64,000 bases of DNA from Mucor racemosus (taxonomy: Eukaryota > Mucoromycota > Mucoromycetes > Mucorales > Mucoraceae). Every line of letters starts with the position of its first letter. The first letter of the stretch is position 1. Under the pieces are notes generated by a model. The model saw nothing but the letters and a program-made list of their open reading frames with translations. It had not been told where the DNA came from and searched no databases. Positions 47,785-59,676 of the stretch are shown in pieces. The stretch is from assembly GCA_027405735.1 (NCBI GenBank), contig JAPEHQ010000009.1, positions 496,001 to 560,000 of the forward strand, in the 5' to 3' direction. The position numbers and the translations under genes are program-made.

Positions 47785-49803
47785 TTACAAAGAATTATTT
47801 ACATGTTGTTGGCGAGCCCAAACGTCCTGTAAATGTGCAGTATAGCACGATTTACACATAGGTGTATGTGGGTCGCAGCTACACGATTTTTCCACTCTTG
47901 TACCACATAAGCCAGAACGATAGCAACTGGCACATCCTAATCTGATGCGTTTTTTACCATCCTCTCCTTTCATGGTGACATATGAATGCGTTCCACAACT
48001 TCTAAGTACTCTTTGGTCATTGGAAATCGACTCAGTGGCATCAGGGCCACGAGCCAACTCCTCACAATGCGAAAGAAGGGTCCAAGCCAAAGTATCCTTG
48101 AAGGAACTATGGGATATTTCCCCATCTTTTGCGAATACTCGAAAAGAGCTAAACGCATTAGCTTCACAGATACCCAAAAAGAAGCCGAAGAAACGCATCT
48201 CCCACCTTTCAGTGGAAATGATATCGTGGTAAGAAGTCATATTATCACGAAGATTGTTGGCAGCATCAACGGAACCTAGTATTGCGATCATCAGTATATG
48301 CTTTTAATGTACGCAAAATATCTACTCACTCTTATGAGTCTCATACTCATCTACTACAGCAGGTCGTCTGATAGTTACTTGTTGACCATCACAGCCTACA
48401 AATGTTTTTTGACCTGACATAATTGTAGTACCACACGACGATACAAAGGCCTTAACCTTCTTATCGCGATAGGCACATACAAAGATTCTACCATTACTAA
48501 GGTCGTTTTTCATCATCGTGTAATGACTACCATGAGCCTCTTCCACTTGCTCTACGATATCAGTAGTAGGCATACCTCGGGGCCAGTAACGACGCTTTGT
48601 TACCTGCATGATGGAATATAATCCAAGATTAGATAACATTGTTGTCATCTCTGGTGACCCAAACCAAGAATCCGCAATCACGGTGCGACCACTACCAAAC
48701 CAAGGTTTTACCAGGCGTTTGACAGTTGCTGTCAGCTTACGCATACCAGCATCATTATCATACTCCTTAGGTTTAGGATCGCCTACAGTATCCATACGTA
48801 CAATGCAGAAAGTGTGGTGGTCAGCCAATGTTTTGAATTCTTGACCGATGGGGTGAGGCTTTCTTGGGACCTTTTTCAAGTTGGGCATTCCAACACCTAG
48901 CCATTGATTCATTGACTCATCAATTACCAAATACTTACCAGGTTCTAAACAAGCTGCCATGTGGCTGTTGAATGCATCAATGGTTGAGCGAATCTGATAC
49001 AAAGGATCAAGCTGTTGTTTTTCAGCAGAGTGGACTTCAAAACAATGCATGCGCATAATATCATTAAATCGTTTGAACGACATATATCTCGAGAAGTTGA
49101 TGCTCATCATAAAATGACTTGATCCTTGTCTCCAATATGCCTTACGGTCTGAATGTTTAAGTACTGTCATGACAGTGAGGAGCGCAATCCACATCAAATA
49201 CTCATTGAAAGTAAGATCAGACCAAGAATTGTTAACATTTCTTGCATGAATGTTGATGTTACCAATGATGCGATGAAAGTGGGCCAATGGTAAAAAAAAC
49301 AAGAAATATTCCAAGGGAGTGGCATATTTTGCATTGGATAACATTAGTTTTGCTTTCTCATTTTGATAACTTACATTACAAAGCCTGTTATCAATAAAAA
49401 CTTCTCCAGCACTCCATCCTTCAGCAGGAGTCAAGTCAATCTCAACATCTTCCTCTTCTTCTTCCTGAATAGCGTCCTCCAGAAGGTCCTCGCTCGCGAT
49501 GGGTACATTAACAACCTCTGGAGCTACTGTACTTTCGGAAACAGGGACTTCAACAGGACCAAGATACTTGATACAACCTTGCTTAATGGTCAATGTAATA
49601 CCTGGTACCTCGTTCAAGACAACATCATACAGAACTCTGTTGTTGACCTCTGAACGGCCAGTTGTCACTCCCTTGAAGCTCAAAAGGGGTGTATTCCAAT
49701 CGTACTTATCGCGTAAGATGCTTTCAGCCTCTACGTTGTTGATGAAACGTTTGCTTATTGATACAAGTACGTTAATAGCGAGTTTACTGTTAGCGGGAGG
49801 CAT
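47785..49803 (-). CDS. PiggyBac transposase (DDE_Tnp_1_7) with C-terminal Cys-rich domain
   Basis: Exons 49803-48330 and 48275-47785 encode 654 residues without a stop or frameshift. The catalytic aspartates fit the family: KYLVIDESMNQW (Asp295), TVIADSWFGS (Asp378) and SSVDAANN (Asp495); the last lies just after the intron, three residues past the split codon. Spacing of 83 and 117 is close to the 78 and 101 of the insect enzyme. An acidic N-terminal region precedes the DDD fold. The tail has a Cys-rich, cross-brace-like finger: CASCYRSGLC, SCSCDPHTPMC and CKSCYTAHLQDVW. The intron before the third Asp means that reading only the first exon would look like a dead copy. Probably competent for cut-and-paste at TTAA. 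Confidence 0.92.
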
Positions 49804-49982
49804 GACTTTCAGATTTTTGAATATAAATTAGGGAAACTTTAAAAGCAAAATTTAATAAATAGTAAATAATGAAAATAATTTCAAACAAAAAAAAAATATC
49901 AATGTATGCCCTGAACTTCTGAAGCCAAATACGAGATTTTAAAAAATCAAATTCCCTTCCATTCAAAAACGTTGATTTATTG

Positions 49983-50019
49983 TCGGCCCATTTGGGCTGA
50001 ATCGGCCCAAATGGGCTGA
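49983..50019. repeat. Right subterminal palindromic motifs of the piggyBac element
   Basis: Two adjacent inverted copies: TCGGCCCATTTGGGCTGA (49983-50000) and TCGGCCCAAATGGGCTGA (50002-50019). The outer one is the exact reverse complement of the motif at the left end. Confidence 0.65.
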
Positions 50020-50038
50020 CCTAATTCCAACTTGTTAA

Positions 50039-50945
50039 AAATAGAAAAAACTGTGCTCTCCGTACACTATCGAAACAAAAAAGTAACATGAAAAATATCG
50101 GGGAAAATTGAGGTATACTTCATGCGTAGAATCCTGCTTTTTTTAATATATATAATTACAAACTGAAAATATAGAAATAAAGTTCAACATCTGGTAGTCA
50201 TTTTCAACTAGACATGTTATACTATATTTTAAATCGTAAGATCTCAAGAAAAAACCTTTAAAAACGAAGACTATGAACGACCGAGACTTTTTTTCTGAAG
50301 AAACAAACAAAAAAAAAAAAAAGTAGCAGAGCGCTTCCATTTCAGATCAAACTTTTTCAATAATCAGGTACAACCAATGTTTTATAATTGTATATGAAAT
50401 CTACTTTAGTAGTACATTGCTTGTAGCCCCAATAAACGAGTGCATATTCTTGGTAACTCTTGTACCTGCATATGTATTCAAAATTCAAAGAAAGCATGCA
50501 AGTGTTAGAATAATAGATGCACCAGAATTCAAGGAACCACAAAACTATATACAGTACAATGATCTTGAATATATATGTATATATATATAATCAAGATTAT
50601 CATTACACAATAAACTAACCCATGTTATTATTCTTATAGAATAAAATCGCGCATTTGGTTAAAAATTTAATGATAGTGTTACAACAGTTCATTGTCAGAT
50701 TTATTTGCTGCAGGCAAAAATTGGATAAAAGAAAAATTAAAGAGAGAATGTCTAATGTCTTTTTGCTAAACGTGGCGATCTTGTTACCAAGTATCACCAA
50801 AAAAAGGTTTTGACCATGCCACGCGAATATAATAAAAAAAAGGAATGTGTAAAAATACGAGATTTGTCCTAGAACAATCCATGAAGCTGGGTGCACACAT
50901 TTTATGTGTTTCGGATCTGTTTCCATATTCTTATATCCTACCTTT

Positions 50946-50980
<35 letters not shown>

Positions 50981-51863
50981 AAACATTTTGTATGCACACA
51001 ACAAATATAAGGCAAAATAAAAAAAGCCCCTCTTATGTTTCATTCTTTTTAGAAGAAAAGATACAATATATATATATATATATATTACAGCCCGATAATG
51101 ATGTGAAAATACCTAAATACAGCAAGGTCAACGTGCAAATTAAGGATATATCTTCATATGACGCACTCTTAAGTTTACTTTGAAATGATGTATTACTTGT
51201 ATTTTAACGTTATAAAGAGACAAATGAGAATGCAATCTAATGTATCAAAACGAAAAATGTTGCAATTGCTAATCATTCATCATCGCATTTGATCGCAATC
51301 TCGGATCATCGTTTAATCAAATAAAGCAATAAGCTATTTATATAATGCCGTCCGATGAAAAAGAATTTATTACCATAGTAAAATTATTCATCAGATTTCG
51401 TTTTTTTTTTTTTTTTTTTTTTTTTTGGATTTCGGTAGTTTATTTGACATTATGGCTAAAATAAAATAGTAATAGATCATAATTTTACTGATTTTTTTCA
51501 ATTACCATGGCAACCGAATATGATGATCTTACTAGATCAAAAAAAAAAAAAAACTTTTTGGTACATAAAAAAAACTGAATAAAATAGCCAAAAGAACATA
51601 GTTCTATCGTTTCTACTTTGTACAACATTATACATTCTATTGTCCGGATTGGTCATTCCGATAATATATAATTTATATAATTTTGTAGATAGTTTGATTC
51701 TTTTTCTCCTTTTTTTTTATATTTTTTGTGCCTTGAAAACCCTTTTTTATAACCTTATTTACACGTTTATTCTATTCATATTTAATTCATCTTTTTTTCT
51801 TTCTCTTTCTTTTTTTTCTTTTTACCATTTTTTTCCCTTTTACTTAATTTACAAGAAAAAACA
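50039..51863. other. Intergenic with simple repeats
   Basis: No gene. It contains a CT dinucleotide tract (50951-50977), TA runs near 50572-50590 and 51071-51085, poly(T) at 51402-51427 and poly(A) near 51540. The last ~200 bp before the methyltransferase ATG are strongly T/C-rich, as in many fungal 5' regions. Confidence 0.55.
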
Positions 51864-53115
51864 ATGGGAAATCAAGCAAGTAAAGTGATTGAAAAGTCAA
51901 AAGAAAGAAAAGAAAGACGCACCAACACCGGCCCAAAAAGTAATCGTCGTAGAAGTACAATTACATTGGGTGGTCGCTCTCATTCTTCTCTCGTCATGGC
52001 AGCGAGTAAAAACATTCAAGCCAATTACGATTGGATTGATGAAAAGCAAGATCCAACTCTGATTCATACACCACCACCTTTACCTACTTCAACAAAATCG
52101 AGACGTCAATCTATTACTGAATTCTTTTCTGGTAGAAAAAAGAGTCTTGCTCAAGAAGATTTTAGAGAAGTTGATAGACTTCAAAGATTGGTAAAATTAA
52201 GCCTAAACTATGTTTAAATGTATGTCAATTCTAATGTGTATTTTATAGCATTATTTATTAAAAAGCGCCCGTAAATCTAATACTTGGGGTGAAATTGAAG
52301 GTACAATGACAATTGTAGACGTTGGCACAGGTAATGGGATTTGGGCCCTTGAAATGGCTTCTGAGCAGTTGAACTGTAAAGTCATTGGACTTGATCTGCG
52401 TCCTCCTTCCGAACAGCAGGGAAAACCCAAAAATTTAAACTATCATGAAGCAGACATTACTGAAATATGGCCATTAGAATCTAATTCGGTTGATTTGTAA
52501 GTACTTTTGTTTATATATATATGGCATAATCTGACGTTTAACGTTGATAATAATTTCAATCTAGTATCTTTCAACGTAATATGGGACAAAGTATTCAAAA
52601 AGATCAATGGACTCATGTTTTAAGCGAGATGCTTCGAGTGTTAAAGCCTGGAGGTACAATTGAATTAGTAGAAGCTGATTTAATTCATCATAACCCTGGC
52701 CCTGTACAAAGGGCATTTGATGAATTTTACCAAAATCAATGTGCAGAAAATGGCCTTGATTTTGGATTCACAGGTATCATTGATAATGAACTTGAAACCA
52801 TTGGATTTTCGGAATTAGATCATCGAACATTAGATATACCCATTGGTGAATGGCCTCAAGATTCTGGTATGTATTTCAGCAATTATAATGCAAACTTGAT
52901 TTTAACATGTTGATTCAGAATTGAAGCAATTCGGCTTTATTAATAAGGAAATTCAAAAGGCATTTTTGAGAAACAGAAAAAGTTTCTATGTGTCAAAATG
53001 GGGAATTACACCTGAGGATTATGAATTGGCTATCCAAGAAGTTTTGATAGAATTCGAAGATTATCATGGATTCTCTCGCTTTAATTGTTGGATTGCAAAG
53101 AAGCCAACATCGTAA
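51864..53115 (+). CDS. Class I SAM-dependent methyltransferase with N-myristoylation motif
   Basis: Four exons (51864-52190, 52249-52496, 52565-52866, 52919-53115) give 357 residues. Motif I is VDVGTGNGIWALEMA (about 132-146) with acidic motif II in KVIGLDLRPP; exon 2-3 splicing gives SVDFIFQRNMGQSI, and MLRVLKPGGTIELVEAD supplies motifs III-IV. This is the Methyltransf_11/25 type common in fungi. The start MGNQASK matches the N-myristoylation consensus, so membrane attachment is likely. A basic, Ser-rich stretch (residues 17-45) and SRRQSITEF look like phosphorylation sites. The substrate cannot be inferred. Confidence 0.85.
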
Positions 53116-53770
53116 ACAAAATCTCATTAATTACACATTTTACTTATTATTATTATCATTATTATTATTACCACAACACAAACACATTTTTGTTAATTAT
53201 GATCAGACTTTTGTAAAGTCATATGTAGCTCCCCCCCCCCTTTTTTTATAGAATTATAGATTACCAACACACACTTTTTTATATGATAGAATTAGTATAT
53301 CCTGAATATACTTTATAGACTTTTTATTTTTTTTATTTTTTTATGTACTTTTCTCACCTCCCTTTTCTCCTTTTTCCTTTTATATATGCCTAAACCACTC
53401 ACCTAATAAAAACTAAATTTTACTGGTTAAATTTCTGTTGCACATCTGTAGTAGTGCCATGCGATCATTCTTGTGTTTGTGTGATTGAAACAATAGTAAA
53501 GATATGCTATTTTTTATTATAAGATTATAAGATTAAACATTAAGTAAAAAGTATAGTAAAGGGAACGAAAGGGAAGGGAAGGAAAGGGAAGGAAAGGATA
53601 ATATATATGTAGAAAAAGAAAGAAAAATATTAATAGTGAGTAGGGAGAGTAGAGTAAATAGATAATAGTATATTGTACAATATTATGTAAGAGTTTGTTT
53701 TTTTTGAGGCCCCATGTAAAGACATAGGGACGTTATAAAAGGGACATTTAGTAGACATGCTAGATTCATT
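53116..53770. other. Intergenic between convergent genes
   Basis: 3' regions of two convergent genes. It contains ATT repeats near 53145-53172, a C10/T7 homopolymer pair at 53231-53247 and a GGGAAGGAAA purine tract at 53565-53600. No coding signal. Confidence 0.55.
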
Positions 53771-54545
53771 TTATCTTGAATAAGGAGGTCGTGATGGTGG
53801 ATAATGTTGTTGTTGTTGTTGTTGTTGTTGTCTAGGCCTTTGCTGCTAAATTAAAATGTTTAGAATTAACATGGAATTATCTGCGAAAATATCTACTTAC
53901 ATTTGAATAAGGATTATATCGAGAAGGAGGTGGTGTAGGGCGAGGATAAAAATAAGATGCTTGATTATTATTATTATTACCATAGAAAGGAGATGAATCA
54001 ATCGCTGGAGCCCCCCATCTACTTTTCTTTTTCTGCTGCTGTTGTTGCGCAGGTGGTGTTGTTGGTGCTGATGATGATGATGATGGTGGTGGTGGTTGTA
54101 ATGATTGTTTTTTATTGTTTTCTAATTCTTCTGCTTTTGCTTTTGCTTGTCGTTTTTTATTTTCTTCTTCAATCATCATTTGTTTAATCAATTGAAACAA
54201 CCGGTGTTTCTCATCTTTCAGACGTTGAATTTTTTCTCGAATTTCTTGACTTGATAATGGTGGTGCTTGTTGTTGATTTGGAGGAGGTGTTGATGTTGAT
54301 GTTGAAGGAGGCAGTATATCAATAGCCTTCTTTTCTTCGACTGGCGGTGAAGGTAATCCGCCAATATGATGTTGTAAATGAATGGGAGAACCTTCCATTG
54401 AAGGTGTTGCTGACAACTTTCGTTTATTATTATATTTTCTTACAATGGCTTCTTTGATAGCGTCTAATTGAGCATTAGGCTGGAAGTGATAAGTAATATT
54501 TTCCCTCGTCGTTGCTTGCTTAATTTCAAAAATCGTGTCCTTCAT
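53771..54545 (-). CDS. Hypothetical coiled-coil, Pro/Gln-rich protein
   Basis: Exons 54545-53901 and 53845-53771 give 239 residues. The N-terminus (MKDTIFEIKQATTRENITYH) is structured-looking; a Lys/Glu-rich coiled coil follows at about 106-150 (REKIQRLKDEKHRLFQLIKQ), then low-complexity Pro, Ser, Gln and Asn tracts and KKKSRWGAPAID. The second exon reads QQRPRQQQQQQQHYPPSRPP and ends YSR. KSRWG-type motifs occur in RNA-processing proteins, but that is weak evidence. The family is not recognised. Splicing is supported by a clean GTAAGT donor and TTTAG acceptor; without it the frame ends 8 residues past the donor. Confidence 0.7.
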
Positions 54546-55449
54546 AAAATAACTATATACAAAAAAAAAAAAAATTGAGAGAATAAAAGAAAAAAGGAAA
54601 AAAAAAAAAGAAGCTCCAAATGAATAAAAAAGCTAAATATACCAAGACAATATGAAAAAATAGACCGAAATTACTCAAAAAAAAAATCTTTCATTCGTTG
54701 GGTTTCTGAAAAACGATTGTCCAAGACTGTTAATTACATACTTTCACACATTTCGATAACATTCAACAAGTTGTGTTTGATGCTATGCCATTAGAAATCC
54801 GCTTAATAATTCGGTACATGTCTCTTTATGAAAGAATTGAAGGAATTGAAACATCATGCTTCTTGAGCAAAATATTTAGTTGCTATGGAAATTTAATGTA
54901 ATATTTGCATTCAGTTGATTTAGTAACCTACTGGTTGTAGATGTAGTAGTGGTGGTAGCATGTCTGGCTGATTTTGGTTTTTCTAAATGGTGCATCGTAC
55001 TACCCATATGGCAATCAGATGGTGCTTTCTGTGTTTGATAGCGATTATAAAACAACGAAAAACCTTGCTACTATAGCTTTTTAAATAATATTGAGACATT
55101 TTTACAAAGAAAATGGAATCAAACCTTTGATTTACGATCTAATAAAACATAAATGTTGGCCTATGTGGATCTATTGATCTCGCCTTTCACGCTTGTTGAA
55201 TCGAAATCAACAGTAATACACTGCCACATCTTGCTCATATCTACAAATATACGATACAAAAGAATAAAAAACGAAGAAAGGGAACACATAATCCCCCTTC
55301 CTGAAGAAAACTGTGGGATAGCTGCGATGAAAACTAGTCACCAACTAGTTGATTGGTTATAGGCTATAGATTCAATCGCTATACCAGTATAAAACAGACC
55401 CCTCTCATTTATTACTCTTGTATATTTTTCTCTATTTTACAACACAAAA
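54546..55449. other. Divergent promoter region
   Basis: About 900 bp between a minus-strand gene and the plus-strand ISD11 gene. A short + frame at 55153-55362 has no recognisable features and overlaps the expected ISD11 promoter; TATTACTCTTGTATATTTTT near 55410 may be core promoter/leader sequence. Confidence 0.45.
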
Positions 55450-55716
55450 ATGGCTTCTACACAAAAAGTTCTTTCTCTTTATCGCAACTTTATCCGTCAT
55501 GGAAACAAGTTCTCCTCTTACAATTTCAGAGACTACACCATCCGTCGTTCAAGAGATGCTTTCCGTGCCAATATGACAGAAACATCACCCGAAAAAATTG
55601 CAGCCTTCATTACTAAAGCCGAGCAAGAATTAGCTGTCGTAAAGCGTCAAGCTGCCATTAGTCAAATGTATACCACAGGTGAACACTTGGTTGTTGAAAC
55701 ACCACGTAAAATCTAA
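55450..55716 (+). CDS. ISD11: ISD11 / LYRM4, LYR-motif Fe-S biogenesis factor
   Basis: A single exon of 88 residues. The LYR motif is at LSLYRNFIRHGNKF (residues 9-22), followed by FRDYTIRRSRDAFRANM, the basic helix typical of the family, and a C-terminal helix ending TGEHLVVETPRKI. In mitochondria Isd11 binds acylated carrier protein through this motif and stabilises the cysteine desulfurase Nfs1, so it is needed for Fe-S cluster assembly. Length equals that of known orthologues. An upstream-extended frame in another phase is a shadow. Confidence 0.92.
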   Translation: MASTQKVLSLYRNFIRHGNKFSSYNFRDYTIRRSRDAFRANMTETSPEKIAAFITKAEQELAVVKRQAAISQMYTTGEHLVVETPRKI

Positions 55717-56619
55717 ATAATAAAAAAAAACGAAAATTGTATTTGTCAGCCTTCTACTATTTGTTTGGAGGAAGAAACAAATCAAATATTATGTATTATT
55801 AATTAACAAATAATATAGAATTAGTTTTTTGTTTGTTTGTTTGATATCAAAGGGGTTATTGAATTGATTTGACTTGGGTTAGTTTGATGGCAATGTTGGA
55901 TTAAGGTGCGCAATAGATTGCTGCGTAGTGTGGGGCATTTTTAATTGTCAAGAGTCTAAGTTGATGTTTGTTTCTCTTAATTTATACTGACATTGGATAT
56001 ACACTACCTCTTTCTTGCTTCTCCGTGATCCCGCGCACATTGCAATTGGTAGTGTAAACTACATTCTTACAATTCAGCCAATAATGAAACTGCTGTGCGC
56101 AGTATCGGCTTTATTCTTCACACTTGCTATAGATTTGATTATTTCTATAAATATGGCAAGTGCATTTATTCGTAGTTCATTGCACATTAAAATTGAATAT
56201 TCTATTTTTCTTCTGATCTTATCGATTTTGTGCCTTTAACGTTTGTAAAAAGAAATACTTCATGTTAGATGCCTTAAATGTCTAAAAAATGTCCCTATCG
56301 ATTTTGAAATCAGAGCACAAGGCTATTTTATTGATGAGCTGCAAGCTAAAAAAAAATAGAAATATATTTGAGATGTTACATTATGTACTTAAAAGATTAT
56401 TTCCGTTGCATAAAGGAGAGTATGCGTTCAGGAAAACTATTTAAATCGCACCAAAATGAATGATCATACAAGCAACAATCTGATTATGGGTTTTGGGTTT
56501 GGTAGAATTCAAAATCTGAGCGTGGCGTCTTTTCTATAACTAACACTATCCAACACAGCTTTTGGAATATACCTTAAGCACTGATAAATAGATATGAATT
56601 GGTCGCACTACCCTACATG
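55717..56619. other. Intergenic downstream of ISD11
   Basis: AT-rich; the ISD11 3' UTR lies at its start. A 74-codon frame at 56015-56239 (+) is hydrophobic but has no recognisable features. Repeat copy D begins near 56620. Confidence 0.45.
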
Positions 56620-57969
56620 TTTCTAAGATTATTTTATATCTCACGAAAGACTCAAAAACACGTAAAATTTACTGTTTTTTTCCCTTGAAACTGGGTCATA
56701 TTTTTCATCCCTGCTCTACTTTTTTTTTCACTAAATAACACCACAAAACAAATATATGCCTATGTACCTGAGATGTTCAGCTTTAATTCAAAAATAAGTG
56801 TCCGGAAATATCCTATTTTTTACAGTTGGTATTAATTTTTCAGTGCTAAGGTTTCAGATTTTTTACGCGTATTTTACTGCTAATGGATTGAAAACTTTGA
56901 GGCTCCATATCTACAGAAATAATTAAGTTATACTAACACTTTTTAATAATAAAACTTACTTGTTTTAAAGCGCTCTATAACATATTTTAATATAAAAAAA
57001 TTCTGAGCACGTTTATTTTTTTCATTTTTTTTTTTGGCATTTCTATAGTAGGTTTCAAAATATTGGCTAAATCGAGCAACATTCTTTTTGCATTCATGTC
57101 ATTAAACTCGTTGAGTTCTCTCGGACCCAATTTAGTTTTTCTCAAAATATTGATTTTTCGTGGAGATATTCTCAAAAATGTGTACAAAAAGATACCTTCA
57201 TTTCTAGCTTCCATTTTTCCCTTATATACCCTTTGCAGTAAATTACGATGTTATTTACTAAAATAAAAAAAATATAAAAATAAAAGCAGTAGAAATACAA
57301 TTATAATCAGCTAAAGTTTTTATTACAAAAGATTTCTGAAGAGTTAAAATAATTGAAAAGTATGAGGGTATTTATAGTGATTTGGAGAACTTGGATACCA
57401 TCAGACTTGAATGAATGTATATTTAGTAATCTTCCAGTTTTGAGTACATTGTTATTGATTTGATATTTTAAGGGGTAAATTGTATAGAGCATTGACCATA
57501 AGGGATTGTATGTCAAGTGTGACAATATCGACCTTTTGGGAAATGGTTGTTTTTGTTTATTTCTGTTATATCTATTTTATGTAACCTTGATTTTTTAAGG
57601 GGTAGTTTTTATATGCTTGAATCTTATCTATATTGCTAGTGCAACTACGATATAGATGAGTAGTTGACTAAATTGATATCTTTGTTTATTATCATTATTG
57701 ATTTGGATAGAATCCTGTTTTGATATATATGTCATTTGTGTAATTGATTGCGCCGTGATCAAGGGTGCTATCATCTACACGACATGTATGGTTCAAAAAG
57801 GGTATTTCATATTTTTAGCATGCGTTTGTTATTGTGTTCAATTGAAGCGTTTGTTTATTATCGTTGTTCACATTTCAAGTGGCATCATATTTTATGAGCG
57901 ACACTTGAAATTTAGGTTGTTTTTATTTTATCAAGCGTTTTTAGTATGTAATTCCACTGCACCCTTATC

Positions 57970-58456
57970 TAGTGATATTAAACGAGCCGAGCCTTTTTTA
58001 TGCAGCCGAGCTTTTCTCAAGGCTCGTTAAAGTTAGACGAGCTTACAAAAAAGCTCGTTCAACCTCGACGAGCTTTTTTTTGCGCGTGACTAGAGCTCGT
58101 TTACCCCAAACGAGCTTTTTTATGCAGCGACTAAAACTCATCATCTCAATGCGAGCTTTATTTTACCTTTCCAGTGACAAATATCTAAAGTAAAGCAAAC
58201 TTATGAATGTCAATTGACAATTATCTAAAGTAATAATGTCATAGCATTTACTAATTATTATTTAAATTTGAACTTTTTGAAAAGAAGTCAAAAGCTCGTC
58301 TTTCTCAAACGAGCTTTTTAAAAAAAAGTCAAAAACTCGTCTTTGTCAAACGAGCTTTTATTAAAGCTCGGCTCGAGCTCGAGTGATACAAAGCTCGGCT
58401 CGTTGTGGCGAGCTTTGGTCAAGCTCGTCCTAGGCTCGGCTCGTCTTTTATACTTA
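57970..58456. mobile_element. hAT-type MITE with CGAGC hairpin arrays
   Basis: 487 bp flanked by an exact 8-bp duplication CCCTTATC (57962-57969 and 58457-58464). Ends are imperfect inverted repeats of 24 bp: TAGTGATA... on the left and TAAGTATA... inward from the right, both followed by ACGAGCCGAGCC. An 8-bp duplication and a TAGTG start fit hAT elements. The interior is packed with alternating CGAGCTTTT and AAAAGCTCG units that form many small hairpins. No ORF, so non-autonomous. Confidence 0.82.
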
Positions 58457-59020
58457 CCCTTATCCCAAATTCTGAATCAGAAAAAAATTTAGACAAAAAT
58501 CTTGTTTTCTCTACGAAAAATGCAGCTAGAAAATTTTGCAATAGCTCGATCGATAGATAATGTTTTTGCGCATCACTTGAATTAATTATATTTTAAATAT
58601 TTTTATTAAAAAGTGATGCATATCTTCAAAAAGCCTCCAAAATTTCAACTGCATTTTGTGCAAAATTTAATGTCGAATGTTTATCTAATTTTTATTTAGA
58701 TGGATGCAGAAGTCAAAACTGTACAAAAACTATTTACTACAGTAGGTCGACTTACTTTGCAGTTCATGAGCCATTAAACGATTTTGGTTTTTGAATCATT
58801 TTTCGATCATTTTTTTACATCAATTTTAGAACCCCGTTATGATAGGTTTTAAGCTGTGATAAGTCCCTATTGCTTTGATTATCTCGACGAAAAATCGATA
58901 TTTTTTGCTGAGACAAAAAATACAGAGTAGCTTTGAGTTGAATCTATTTTATAAATACAAAAAATCTTTACGTCAATTTAGGTGCTCATTTTTTTATAAT
59001 CAATGTTAGGTCAATCTTGG

Positions 59021-59676
59021 TGTAATGCGCTGAGTATGAGTTAAACATTTCAGTTTCATTCATGCAAAGCCTTGCCTCATTCCTTATATAAATACTACAA
59101 GGAAATCATTACGTGATCCCTTATAGATTTATCTGTCTTGTTACACTCCCTTTACTTTTATTTATTCACTGATTTATCAAAATATGTTTAGGTTAAATAA
59201 AAATTAGAAATTTAATCAAGTAAAGAGATATCGTTTATTGGAATGAAATTAATAGGGTTTATATACTATTTGATTTGAGGAATTAATGGTGTGGTAAGGT
59301 AGTTTAGATGTTATTTAATAGTAATGTGTCATGTTGGTATATCATGTTGGAATATCGCACTGGCGTATTATTATGCTTTTGTACCATGCTTCTATACCAT
59401 GCTTCTATACCATGCTTCTATACCATGCTTTCAGGAGCATTGTATAGTTAATATTTAGTTAAGGAACTTCCGGTTCCGGATCTGTTATTGTTTACTTTTT
59501 TGGATTTGACATGATCCGGTTTAAGAATGATACATCATTCACTAACAAATATCTAATTTACAAATAAGAACACCAACTTTCATCAACCCAGTGATCGCCA
59601 ATTTATAATAACAAGAATAATATCTATAAGCATATTATCACCCTTTGTTGTTAGTCCAAAATTACAACTCATTACA
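59021..59676 (+). mobile_element. LTR1 copy D, interrupted by another LTR
   Basis: Matches the LTR at 13183-13452, starting TGTAATG and ending ATTACA, but is split by 59170-59537. The 5' end carries about 11 extra bases compared with the other copies. No target duplication is visible (flanks CTTGG and CCTCC), so an end may have recombined. Confidence 0.72.
59170..59537. mobile_element. Solo LTR, family LTR2, nested in LTR1
   Basis: 368 bp starting TGATTTATCA and ending TGATACATCA (inverted ends 9 of 10), flanked by the perfect 5-bp duplication TTCAC (59165-59169 and 59538-59542). The uninterrupted site is present in the LTR at 13183-13452. Internally a 13-bp unit TACCATGCTTCTA is tandemly repeated four times (about 59388-59430). 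Orientation is unknown. Confidence 0.82.

Larger units (their letters stand above)
47490..50034 (-). mobile_element. PiggyBac-type DNA transposon, apparently complete
   Basis: A 2545 bp element bounded by TTAA at 47486-47489 and 50035-50038, the piggyBac target duplication. Ends are inverted: CAAGTAGAGATTA on the left and CAAGTTGGAATTA read inward from the right. Just inside both ends lies TCAGCCCATTTGGGCCGA. The single gene is an intact piggyBac-family transposase on the minus strand. The ends differ from the CCC/CCT start usual in animal piggyBacs. Confidence 0.88.

Noticed and set aside
50951..50977. CT-repeat tract considered as a promoter element
   Set aside because: More than 900 bp from the nearest gene start; best read as a simple microsatellite.
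55153..55362. 69-codon frame upstream of ISD11
   Set aside because: No recognisable domain, and it lies where the ISD11 promoter is expected.
57698..58193. Two plus-strand ORFs running into the CGAGC-rich element
   Set aside because: They cross the hAT MITE border and its duplication, so they are chance frames.
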